From NCBI RefSeq assembly GCF_000504165.1, contig NZ_AYSE01000007.1, positions 124,001-188,000 of the forward strand: DNA of 64,000 nt, written 5' to 3'. The DNA comes from Bacillus sp. FJAT-14578. Lineage in GTDB: Bacteria > Bacillota > Bacilli > Bacillales > Bacillaceae_H. Positions 51,361 to 59,002 of this stretch are shown in pieces. The stretch's first letter is position 1. Every line of letters begins with the position of its first letter. The position numbers and the translations under genes were made by a program. The notes under the pieces are model-generated. The model worked only from the letters and a program-made list of their open reading frames with translations, ran no database searches and was not told the DNA's origin.

Positions 51361-52175
51361 GTGGTGACTGCCATTTTGGTGAACAAAGCATACAAGTTTC
51401 GCTTATACCCAAATAAGAAACAGGCAGAACTCATAAACAAAACCATCGGCTGTTCGAGATTTGTTTTTAACTTTTTTCTGGGGAAGCAAAAAGAAAAAGA
51501 TGCTTATTGGTCTATCTGCGAAGAAATGGCCCAGCAAGGTCAGCTTCCAGCCAATCACTGGAAAGGTACGTGCTTCAATAAATATGAAACCGTGAAATCA
51601 CTTCCTAAACTAAAGGAGCATTACTCTTTTTTGAAAGCAGTCGATAGTATTGCTTTGCAAAAATCAGTAGAAAACTTAGCTGATTCCTATCATCGTTATT
51701 ATAAAAAGCAAAATGAACAGCCACGCTTTAAATCCAAAAAAATCCTGTTCAATCTTATACAACGAAGTATACCAACGGGAATATAGCGGTGATCGGCAAC
51801 TTCGTCAAATTGCCTAAACTTGGTCTTGTTCGCTTTGCGAAAAGCCGTGAAGTCAAAGGTCGTATTCTCGGTGCTACGGTTAGGCGAAATCCAAGCGGTA
51901 AATATTTTGTATCCATCCTTGTTGAAATAGAGATTCAAGAGTTACCGAAGACTCATTCTGTTGTTGGGGTGGATGTAGGATTAAAGAAGTTTGCGATTCT
52001 TTCTGATGGTACAGCGTATACAAACCCTAAATTCTTTCGTACACTAGAAGAGAAATTAGCTAAAGCGCAACGTATCCTTTCAAGACGTACAAAAGGTGGA
52101 TCTAATTGGAATAAGCAACGGATTAAGGAAGCAATAAGGCTTCTAACCGTAGGAACTACGGGGATAGCTTACTAA
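51361..52175 (+). pseudogene. TnpB (OrfB) RNA-guided nuclease gene, frameshifted and internally deleted
   Basis: The N-terminal part is typical TnpB (NKAYKFRLYPNKKQAELINK, FVFNFFLGKQKE). The frame shifts in an A-run at 51736-51742: one extra A would restore KSKKNPVQSYTT and join the second frame at 51789. There the first RuvC motif is intact (GVDVGLKKFAILSDG). After NKQRIK the sequence jumps to EAIRLLTVGTTGIAY, the usual C-terminus, so the segment with RuvC-II, zinc finger and RuvC-III is missing. The nuclease must be dead. Confidence 0.8.
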
Positions 52176-52256
52176 ACATCTGTTCGATTGAACGGAGTTC
52201 GTAGGAATCTTCCACTTCAAACAACCAGTAAGGGTGTTGAGTGGGGGTAGTTCAAG
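52130..52256 (+). ncRNA. Probable retained omega (reRNA) scaffold of the TnpB element
   Basis: In TnpB elements the guide RNA covers the gene's 3' end and the right end of the element. Here the final codons and the right end remain, with folds such as TTCGATTGAACGGAGTTCG, and end in GGGGTAGTTCAA. The bases from about 52257 (GTTAAGACTGTG) would be the guide. Inferred from family organisation only. Confidence 0.35.
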
Positions 52257-52392
52257 TTAAGACTGTGTAAGAGGTTGTTTCAAACAGGCTCAAAAAGCAA
52301 CAATGCTTACGAAAACTGACTTTTGACCAATAAGTTGAAGGCAGAACATTTTTGAAGTAGATTTTAAGAGGATAAGAAGAGGTTAAATTTTT

Positions 52393-53745
52393 ATGAGAAG
52401 TTTTAAATCAAGGCTGAGGCGTCTGTCATCGGCACAATATATTGTGCTGTTTTATTTGGTGGCTGTGACGATTTCTTTTTTGCTGCTTAGTTTGCCCATC
52501 GCTCATAAGCCTGGGGTTGAATTTGCTGTTATCGATATTTTATTTGTTGCCGTGAGTGCCGTGAGTGTAACGGGCTTGACGCCTGTTTCTACGGTGGACA
52601 CCTTTAGTGTACCCGGTATTTTTATTTTAACATTCGTATTTCAAATCGGCGGAATCGGTGTGATGACATTAAGCACATTCATTTGGCTGCTGATGGGGAA
52701 AAAAATTGGTTTGAAAGAACGGCAGCTCATTATGATCGATCAAAACCAGTCGAGCTTATCGGGCCTTGTCAACTTAATGAGGCACATCTTGCTTATCATC
52801 TTGATTATTGAGTTGATTGGGGCTGTCGTGTTAGGAGTGTATTTTCTACAATATTACCCCAGCTGGCAAGAGGCGTTTTTACATGGTTTTTTTGCCTCTA
52901 TCAGTGCGACTACAAACGCCGGGTTTGATATTACCGGTTCGTCATTGGCTCCGTTTGCCACGGATTATTTTGTTCAAACCGTCAATATTTTGCTGATAAC
53001 ATTGGGAGCCATCGGCTTTCCGGTATTGATTGAGGTGAAACAATTTTTCAAGAATTTAAAAAAGAAGAAGCGGTTTCGCTTTTCTTTATTCACGAAGTTG
53101 ACGACGGTGATGTATGTGGGTCTGCTTGTCGCGGGTACCCTCTTCATTTGGTTGCTTGAACATCAACATTATTTGGCGGGGAAAAGTTGGCATGAATCGT
53201 TTTTTTATGCTTTCTTCCAGTCTGCGACAACAAGAAGCGCCGGGCTGGCCACGATGAATGTGAATGAATTTACGGCTGCCACTTTGCTTATTTTATCGAT
53301 CCTTATGTTTATAGGGGCATCACCAAGTTCCGTCGGAGGAGGAATTCGAACGACGACATTTGCCTTAAATATTTTGTTTGTGTTCCATTTTGCCAGAGGA
53401 AGAAAACATATTCGCGTCTTTAATCGCGAAATTCATGAAGATGATCTTGCGAAGTCTGTGGTAGTCAGCTTTATGGCCATTTTCATTTGTGCGACTGCTA
53501 CTTTGCTGCTCATGGTAATCGAGCCGTTTTCCTTGACCGAAATTGTATTTGAAGTATGTTCAGCGTTCGGTACGAATGGGCTTTCTACGGGAATTACGCC
53601 TCAGTTGAGCACTCTTGGAAAGCTGATTATTATTGTGCTCATGTTTATTGGACGGGTTGGCATTTTACCTTTTATCTTTATGTTAGGAAGACCGAGAAAC
53701 CAACCAAAATATCATTATCCAAAAGAGCGCATTATTATCGGTTAA
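52393..53745 (+). CDS. Ktr-type potassium uptake channel subunit (KtrB/KtrD)
   Basis: 450-aa membrane protein of the Trk/Ktr/HKT superfamily with four pore-loop repeats carrying the selectivity-filter glycines: AVSVTGLTPV, ATTNAGFDIT, TTRSAGLATM and FGTNGLSTG. It forms a dimeric K+ channel-like transporter gated by a cytoplasmic KtrA/KtrC ring. No KtrA/C gene is adjacent, the usual situation for KtrD. I see no c-di-AMP riboswitch upstream; 52263-52392 shows no clear element. A 20-bp palindromic terminator follows directly. Confidence 0.9.
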   Translation: MRSFKSRLRRLSSAQYIVLFYLVAVTISFLLLSLPIAHKPGVEFAVIDILFVAVSAVSVTGLTPVSTVDTFSVPGIFILTFVFQIGGIGVMTLSTFIWLLMGKKIGLKERQLIMIDQNQSSLSGLVNLMRHILLIILIIELIGAVVLGVYFLQYYPSWQEAFLHGFFASISATTNAGFDITGSSLAPFATDYFVQTVNILLITLGAIGFPVLIEVKQFFKNLKKKKRFRFSLFTKLTTVMYVGLLVAGTLFIWLLEHQHYLAGKSWHESFFYAFFQSATTRSAGLATMNVNEFTAATLLILSILMFIGASPSSVGGGIRTTTFALNILFVFHFARGRKHIRVFNREIHEDDLAKSVVVSFMAIFICATATLLLMVIEPFSLTEIVFEVCSAFGTNGLSTGITPQLSTLGKLIIIVLMFIGRVGILPFIFMLGRPRNQPKYHYPKERIIIG

Positions 53746-53788
53746 CAGAAATAGCCGCAAGCCTAAACGGCTTGCGGCTATTTCTGTT
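53744..53788. terminator. 20-bp bidirectional palindrome shared by two convergent genes
   Basis: Arms 53744-53763 (AACAGAAATAGCCGCAAGCC) and 53769-53788 are exact complements around TAAAC. It touches the stop codons of both the Ktr gene and the DUF3905 gene. Confidence 0.8.
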
Positions 53789-54132
53789 CAATCCGTTCCA
53801 TAGCTGACATCTTTGTCGGGGTGGGTGAATGGCACTTCTTCGGGAGCCTTTTGGCGTTCAACAAGGTCGCGGTTTTCGCTTGTATTCCAGCCGATGTCGT
53901 TTGTCGGGTGAACCCACTCGTCGCCTGACATAATGGCGGGATCGATTTCATCGCTCCAATTGTTTAAAGGCGATTGGTCTGAATTGTACTGGCTGTCTCC
54001 GATGATGACACCGTGTGAATTGACGAAGGGTTTTTCAATTGGAATCCCGCTGCCTTTAAAAGATGGAGCGGCTGCCTGGTGGGGCATGGTATCGTCAATC
54101 ATGGGGGAAGTTAACTGTTCCTCTTTATCCAA
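53788..54132 (-). CDS. DUF3905-like protein
   Basis: 114-aa hydrophilic protein rich in Asp, Asn, Pro and Trp. The central segment SHGVIIGDSQYNSDQSPLNN, then WSDEIDPAIMSGDEWVHPTN and DIGWNTSENRDLVE, matches my recollection of the DUF3905 family, found in spore-forming Bacillaceae and of unknown function. TTG 54132 follows AAGGAG with 10-nt spacing. There is no signal peptide or membrane helix. The terminator palindrome at its 3' end is shared with the Ktr gene. Confidence 0.65.
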   Translation of the reverse strand: MDKEEQLTSPMIDDTMPHQAAAPSFKGSGIPIEKPFVNSHGVIIGDSQYNSDQSPLNNWSDEIDPAIMSGDEWVHPTNDIGWNTSENRDLVERQKAPEEVPFTHPDKDVSYGTD

Positions 54133-54339
54133 ATTTGATTCTCTCCTTTTGAAGTCATTTTTGTTAGTATGGTCTATTGGACAAAAGAAGTTGCTTAATT
54201 GAAGGGGATTTTGTACAATCAGCCAGTTAAGAATGGAGGAAAAGGAGTCAATTTTTTCAAAGCATTTGGGGAGACCTTTCGTTTCATACTAATGGATGAG
54301 CAGTAATGCTCCATTATGTTGGATAAGGGGATGGTCATG

Positions 54340-54510
54340 ATGGCAAAACGAAAAGTGGCACATGATGCAGCGAAGAAAAACAACTTCACACCGAAAGAAA
54401 GCCTTCCTGATACGGAGTTCTCAGTAGAATATGGGGGAGAAGACGCCATTAAAGGGGCAAACCGCAATTCCAAACAAGGCCGTAAAGGCAGAAGCGGCGG
54501 AGGTCGCTAA
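54340..54510 (+). CDS. Small basic protein, possible spore component
   Basis: 56-aa hydrophilic protein (MAKRKVAHDAAKKNNFTPKE ... DTEFSVEYGGEDAIKGANRN, ending in KGRSGGGR). ATG 54340 is chosen with AAGGGG 9 nt upstream; ATG 54337 is possible. TEFSVEYG recalls the E-F-x-E cleavage sites of small acid-soluble spore proteins, but I do not recognise the family with certainty. The stop overlaps the next start (TAATG), so both proteins are made from one transcript. Confidence 0.55.
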   Translation: MAKRKVAHDAAKKNNFTPKESLPDTEFSVEYGGEDAIKGANRNSKQGRKGRSGGGR

Positions 54511-54698
54511 TGAATAAAAAAGAATTTAAAAAAGCCCGTAAAGCGAATGGGAGCTTAATGTCGGAAAAAGCAGAAACAAGACAGTTGCTTCAAGAAGAGT
54601 TTGGGCATGAACTCGGGCACACGAATGCAAGCAAATTGTATGAAGCGGCAGCTGAAGCTTCTTCACATAAAAAGAATAAGAAGGCTACACTTAAATAA
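54510..54698 (+). CDS. Small Lys/Ala/Glu-rich protein, coupled to the preceding gene
   Basis: 62-aa hydrophilic protein (MNKKEFKKARKANGSLMSEK ... EEFGHELGHTNASKLYEAAA). ATG 54510 overlaps the upstream stop (TAATG), with GGAGG in the previous gene about 8 nt upstream. EEFGHELG again resembles a spore-protease-like site. Composition suggests a nucleic-acid-associated or spore matrix protein; function is otherwise unknown. A strong terminator at 54700 ends the unit. Confidence 0.55.
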   Translation: MNKKEFKKARKANGSLMSEKAETRQLLQEEFGHELGHTNASKLYEAAAEASSHKKNKKATLK

Positions 54699-54699
54699 A

Positions 54700-54726
54700 A
54701 AAACCTCGGGGCAACCCGAGGTTTTT
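54700..54726 (+). terminator. Rho-independent terminator of the small-protein operon
   Basis: AAACCTCGGG, loop GCAA, CCCGAGGTTTTT. Confidence 0.9.
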
Positions 54727-54880
54727 ATTGTCCAGCTCCAGCGCCTATTTCCTTGGGCCCACAGGACGTGACGCCCTTAGTCGGCTTTCTTAAATCAAGG
54801 CTGCCTCCGCTTTTCTTGCTGTCTAGCTGCACGAGCCAGCTCCTACGGTCATTTCATCCCTTCCTTCAGAAGCAAAAAGC
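54727..54880 (+). repeat. Dispersed repeat family E, rearranged copy
   Basis: TATTGTCCAGCTCCAGCGCC, TTTCCTTGGGCCCACAGGAC, TTAGTCGGCTTTCTTAAATC and CGCTTTTCTTGCTGTCTAG are pieces of the 29732 unit, here shorter and followed by a second partial unit with GAAGCAAAAAGCGCTTC. Confidence 0.6.
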
Positions 54881-54926
54881 GCTTCTTTATCAGGAATTCC
54901 AATGAAACGGGCTCGTTCTGCTTTTC

Positions 54927-56696
54927 TTAATTCGCCACAGGAAGCTCAAATGCTTCCAGCGGTTTTGTATAAATTTTCGTTTTCAGCTCTTTCGGATCGA
55001 AGTAGACGAGCATTAAAGATTCTTTACGGACAATTTGGCCTGTTTGCTTATAATGATCATAATCAAAAGGAAGGAATTCAAGCACCGTATGCTTGTACAG
55101 TTCCTTTTCTGCCAATCCTTCCCCGGCGAACACATCACCCATTAACGAAGGCTGCTCTAAAATTTGCTGGTAATAGTGGGAACGGATTTGCTTTTGAACC
55201 GCATCATCCCACCATGGTTTACGCGGTTTGTATTTTTGGTTTTGCAAATAATCCACTTTCATGAATCCTTCGATGACTTCTTGTTCGTTGAAATTCTCGG
55301 TCAGTAGGTATTCCTTCAACCGGCGGAATAAATCTTCCAGCTGATGGCCGATGCGTGCCCAGCCCGCTTCATCCCAACGCGTACCGAAGTTTTGGAAGAA
55401 ATCAAATGGTGTTTTATACACATGGGAAACAAGGTATTCAATCGTTTCATCCATGCGATGGTCATTCCAATACTTTTCCAAAATGTCTTCCACTTGTTTA
55501 ATGCGAATAACATCCTCAAAGGATAGGACGTTGTTGCTTAAAATCTCATATGGTGCATTATCCATGTATACATATTGATGCTGATCAGCACGTAAACGGA
55601 CGCCTGTACCGCGCAGCATTTTCAAAAAGCCGAGCTGAAGCTCTTCAGGGCGAAGCGCGAAGACATCATTAAAGGTTTTCTTGAAAGAATGGTAGTCCTC
55701 CTCTGGAAGCCCGGCGATTAAATCAAGATGCTGATCGATTTTTCCGCCTTCTTTTACCATTGTGACGGTGCGGGTCAGTTTTTGGAAGTTTTGTTTGCGC
55801 ATGACGAGCTCGTTTACGTCATCATTCGTTGATTGAACCCCGATTTCAAAACGGAATAAGCCTGCAGGCGCGTTGTCATTTAAAAATTGGATGACTTCCG
55901 GGCGCATAATATCAGCCGTAATCTCGAATTGGAAGACGACTCCGGGTACATGTTCGTCAATTAGGAATTGAAACATCTCCATCGCGTAGCTGCGGCTGAT
56001 GTTGAATGTACGGTCGACGAATTTGATGGTTCGCGCACCGTTTTTCATTAAGTAACGAATGTCTTCTTTTACTTTTTCGCGGTCAAAGTAGCGTACGCCG
56101 ACCTCGATGGAAGATAAACAAAATTGGCAGCTGAATGGACAGCCGCGGCTCGTCTCGATATAGACGACACGTTTTGAAAGATGGGGAACATCTTCTTCAA
56201 AACGAAACGGTGACGGCATTTCTTTTAAATCGACTTTGTTTCGCTGGGCGTTAATAACCTTTTTATCGTCTCTGCGGAAGGCGAGGCCGCTGATACCTTC
56301 AAATTTTCCTTCACCGTTTAATTCATCAAGAAGGTGTTTGAATGTGACTTCCCCTTCACCGATGACGAAAAAGTCTGCTTCAGGAATGCGATCGAGCCAG
56401 TCGCTTACATCGTACGTAACTTCCGGTCCTCCAAGGACGATTTTCACATCAGGCTTGATTTTTTTCATCATTTTAATGACTTTGATTGTTTCTTCGATGT
56501 TCCAAATATAACAGCTGAACCCTAATACGTCCGGTTTCTTATTGTATAGATCCGTCACGATGTTTAAGGAAGGGTCTTTAATCGTATATTCAGCCATTTC
56601 GATTTCATAATCAGGAGCGGCATATGCTTTCAAGCAGCGAAGCGCCAAATTCGTATGAATGTATTTCGCATTTAACGTCGCACAAATAATGTTCAT
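54927..56696 (-). CDS. B12-binding domain radical SAM protein (DUF4080 type)
   Basis: 589-aa enzyme. The N-terminal cobalamin-binding-like domain (about 1-140; NAKYIHTNLALRCLKAYA, VLGFSCYIWN, VLGGPEVTYD) is followed by a radical SAM core (about 170-400) with the 4Fe-4S motif in ETSRGCPFSCQFCLSS, and a C-terminal DUF4080-like region. Homologues are common in Firmicutes; substrate and reaction are unknown, though methylation or other radical chemistry is likely. ATG 56696 (MNIICATLN) is favoured over the upstream in-frame start at 56747. It appears monocistronic. Confidence 0.85.
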   Translation of the reverse strand: MNIICATLNAKYIHTNLALRCLKAYAAPDYEIEMAEYTIKDPSLNIVTDLYNKKPDVLGFSCYIWNIEETIKVIKMMKKIKPDVKIVLGGPEVTYDVSDWLDRIPEADFFVIGEGEVTFKHLLDELNGEGKFEGISGLAFRRDDKKVINAQRNKVDLKEMPSPFRFEEDVPHLSKRVVYIETSRGCPFSCQFCLSSIEVGVRYFDREKVKEDIRYLMKNGARTIKFVDRTFNISRSYAMEMFQFLIDEHVPGVVFQFEITADIMRPEVIQFLNDNAPAGLFRFEIGVQSTNDDVNELVMRKQNFQKLTRTVTMVKEGGKIDQHLDLIAGLPEEDYHSFKKTFNDVFALRPEELQLGFLKMLRGTGVRLRADQHQYVYMDNAPYEILSNNVLSFEDVIRIKQVEDILEKYWNDHRMDETIEYLVSHVYKTPFDFFQNFGTRWDEAGWARIGHQLEDLFRRLKEYLLTENFNEQEVIEGFMKVDYLQNQKYKPRKPWWDDAVQKQIRSHYYQQILEQPSLMGDVFAGEGLAEKELYKHTVLEFLPFDYDHYKQTGQIVRKESLMLVYFDPKELKTKIYTKPLEAFELPVAN

Positions 56697-56837
56697 TTCT
56701 TTACTCAAACTCCTTTTCGTTGCATTTTTGCTTCTATCTGAATTCAACTCAAATGGTTAACATTCTTGCGGCTTTTCATCTTTATTTATGCTTATCATAA
56801 GCTTTAGGCATTTTCAAAAGAAAAGGGGAAGCGGCTG

Positions 56838-56981
56838 TTCCACAAGTTTTAAACAGCCCGCAAAATTTTTTTTGCTGAAAGGCCCCATCGACTGAATCTT
56901 GGTTTTACTGAATTTTCATGACGGGTCTTTCGGGAGGATGGCTCAAAAGATGTGCTTTTTACATCTTTTGAGCCATCCTCT
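56838..56981 (-). repeat. Dispersed repeat family A, full inverted copy 5
   Basis: Reading the minus strand: GAGGATGGCTCAAAAGATGT and its complement, then CGAAAGACCCGTCATGAAAA ... GGGGCCTTTCAGC and a CTGTTTAAAACTTGTGG tail. The rest of 56697-57164 shows no gene. Confidence 0.7.
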
Positions 56982-57164
56982 TGGCACAAAACATTATTTT
57001 ATCACATTCTAGCCAATGGCGCTCAGGAAAATTCAATTGGACAGGTTTTTCTTCCTGGAAATTTCCTTTTATGATATTCGATGGTTCATGTGCATTAATA
57101 TAGATAATGCTATATAAACATGATACAGTAATAGAAAAAGATCATATAAAGAGAGGGATTTAGC

Positions 57165-58859
57165 ATGCTGGAATTCGAACAAATCAATATGGATCGCTCC
57201 TTTATTTTGATTGAACCGTATACCCCGTTGCTGGAAATAAAGAGCAAGCTCTTGCAATATGGTTTTGTTGTGATTACCGGAGAGGTAAGCTATACGATTG
57301 CGAATCATGAATACCCCATGGTCGCATCGGCCGATGACTCCATGCTCGCGGAGGAGTGGCTTGAAAAGATGCATTGGTCCCCTTCCCTCATTTTCAGCGA
57401 GAAACAATTGCGGGAAGAAGAAGCGGATTGGAGACGACCGATTCTGATCGAGAATGAAAAACAAGAAATCGTAGGAATCGTGACCGCGAACATATGGATT
57501 AAAAAATTACATATGGAAACAAAAAGGCTAACGGCTTATTTTGAAACACTGGCAGAAACCGTAAATGATGCGGTCACGGCAGTTGACCAGGAAGGGAAAG
57601 TAATTTGCTGGAATGCTTCAGCGGAAAGAACATATGGGATTAAGAGTGAGGAGATTATCGGCCGAAAAATCGGGGATCACTTTCATGCTGAATCCGTTAT
57701 GCTTCACCGCATTCTAAATGAGGGGCGTCCAGTCCGGGGAGAGTATCACCATCCTGCTGAGAATACCCATGTACTGATAAATGCTTCACCTATCATACAG
57801 GATAATATGATTATTGGCGGAGTGGCAACCGAACATGATATTACTCAAATTGTGCGGCTTAACGAAGAAATTGATGCTTCAACCCCTGTGCTCATCCATC
57901 AAGAACGTCCCTTTTCCTCTATGATCGGCGAAAGTGCCCAAATTAAACAAGCCGTCAAAATCGCGCAAAAAACAGCCCATGCCGATATTTCCGTTTTGTT
58001 GGCGGGAGAGCCGGGATCGGGAAAGGAAATGCTGGCACAAGCCATTCATTATGGAGGTCCAAGAGGCAACGTCCCTTTTGTGTCCGTTAACTGTTCTGCT
58101 ATTCCTTCAGGCCTTTTAGAAGCGGAACTATTTGGGTATCAAGGCGGTCCCTTTACAGAAGAAGCGCAGACGGGTCAAGCGGGCAAGATTGAACAGGCAC
58201 AAGAAGGAACGTTATTCATTGCAGAGATTGATCAAATGCCGTTTGATATTCAAGTGAAATTCTTGAATTATTTGGAGAACCAATCCTTTTACCGGGTAGG
58301 GGGAATGGAAGTCGTAAGCGCCCGAACGCGCATCATTGCCTCGGCTTCTTCTGCCATAGAAGAAATGGTGCAAGAAGGGAAATTCCATAAAGATCTTTAT
58401 TATCATTTGACGGTCATTAAAATCGACATTCCTCCATTGCGTGAACGTAAGGAAGATATTGAGGGATTGGTCGAAACCTTTATACAGGAGTTGGCTGTTA
58501 AATATAGAAAATCCATGCCTGACATCAGTCCAGAAGCTAAAAAGGCTTTATTAAGCTATGAATGGCCGGGAAATATAAGGGAACTTCGAAATGTAGTGGA
58601 ACGATTCATCCTTCTTAACGAGGGGGATGTCGTTACGCTTGAGCATCTTCCGCAAAATATGATTTCCAATCATTCTACGAAAAACAGCAGACCTTTATCA
58701 AACGGAACGTTATCCAAAGAGAGAGAGCCTGAAAAGGAAGAAGCGCTGACAATCGAGGAAGCGTTAAAGAAGACATATGGAAATAAAAGTGCAGCAGCGA
58801 AATTGCTCGGTATATCAAGAGGGACTTTATACAATAAAATCAAGGAATACAACCTATAA
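57165..58859 (+). CDS. Sigma-54-activator-type regulator with degenerate GAFTGA and Walker B motifs
   Basis: 564-aa regulator. An N-terminal domain of about 120 aa of unknown type, a PAS domain (about 125-232; TVNDAVTAVDQEGKVICWNA), an AAA+ domain (about 252-480) and a Fis-type helix-turn-helix (about 525-564; NKSAAAKLLGISRGTLYNKI). Walker A is intact (GEPGSGKE, 281-288) and so are the arginine-finger region and WPGNIRELRN. GAFTGA, which contacts sigma-54, is GPFTEE (328-333), and Walker B is LFIAEID instead of LFLDEIx (350-356). It may act without sigma-54, like TyrR. The nearby putP/putB genes suggest proline control (inference). ATG 57165 follows GAGAGGG. Confidence 0.82.
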   Translation: MLEFEQINMDRSFILIEPYTPLLEIKSKLLQYGFVVITGEVSYTIANHEYPMVASADDSMLAEEWLEKMHWSPSLIFSEKQLREEEADWRRPILIENEKQEIVGIVTANIWIKKLHMETKRLTAYFETLAETVNDAVTAVDQEGKVICWNASAERTYGIKSEEIIGRKIGDHFHAESVMLHRILNEGRPVRGEYHHPAENTHVLINASPIIQDNMIIGGVATEHDITQIVRLNEEIDASTPVLIHQERPFSSMIGESAQIKQAVKIAQKTAHADISVLLAGEPGSGKEMLAQAIHYGGPRGNVPFVSVNCSAIPSGLLEAELFGYQGGPFTEEAQTGQAGKIEQAQEGTLFIAEIDQMPFDIQVKFLNYLENQSFYRVGGMEVVSARTRIIASASSAIEEMVQEGKFHKDLYYHLTVIKIDIPPLRERKEDIEGLVETFIQELAVKYRKSMPDISPEAKKALLSYEWPGNIRELRNVVERFILLNEGDVVTLEHLPQNMISNHSTKNSRPLSNGTLSKEREPEKEEALTIEEALKKTYGNKSAAAKLLGISRGTLYNKIKEYNL

Positions 58860-58862
58860 ATG

Positions 58863-58898
58863 AAAGGGGGCAAGAACCTTAAGGTTCTTGCCCCCTTT
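58863..58898 (+). terminator. Loop-less 36-bp palindrome after the regulator gene
   Basis: AAAGGGGGCAAGAACCTT followed immediately by its exact complement, then TT. Confidence 0.8.
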
Positions 58899-59002
58899 TA
58901 TGCAAAAGTCTTTGTGGGATATTCAAGAGTGAAATACGTAAAAGTAAAAAAGCAGTCATATTTACGAAAACCCTCCAACAAAAAGACTCTCCCTTGAAAT
59001 AG

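Larger units (their letters stand above)
51210..52262 (+). mobile_element. IS200/IS605-type element, TnpB-only and decayed
   Basis: Left region 51235-51290 holds a stem CTCCCACCT ... AGGTGGGAG, typical of subterminal palindromes. The right region 52176-52262 contains CAGTAAGGGTGTTGAGTGGG followed by GGTAGTTCAAG, resembling IS605-family right ends. No tnpA is present. Borders are approximate since these elements make no target duplication. It separates the glycolate regulator from the potassium transporter gene. Confidence 0.6.

Noticed and set aside
52263..52392. c-di-AMP (ydaO) riboswitch upstream of the Ktr gene
   Set aside because: No matching conserved blocks; the interval is only 130 bp and much of the upstream DNA belongs to the IS605-type remnant.
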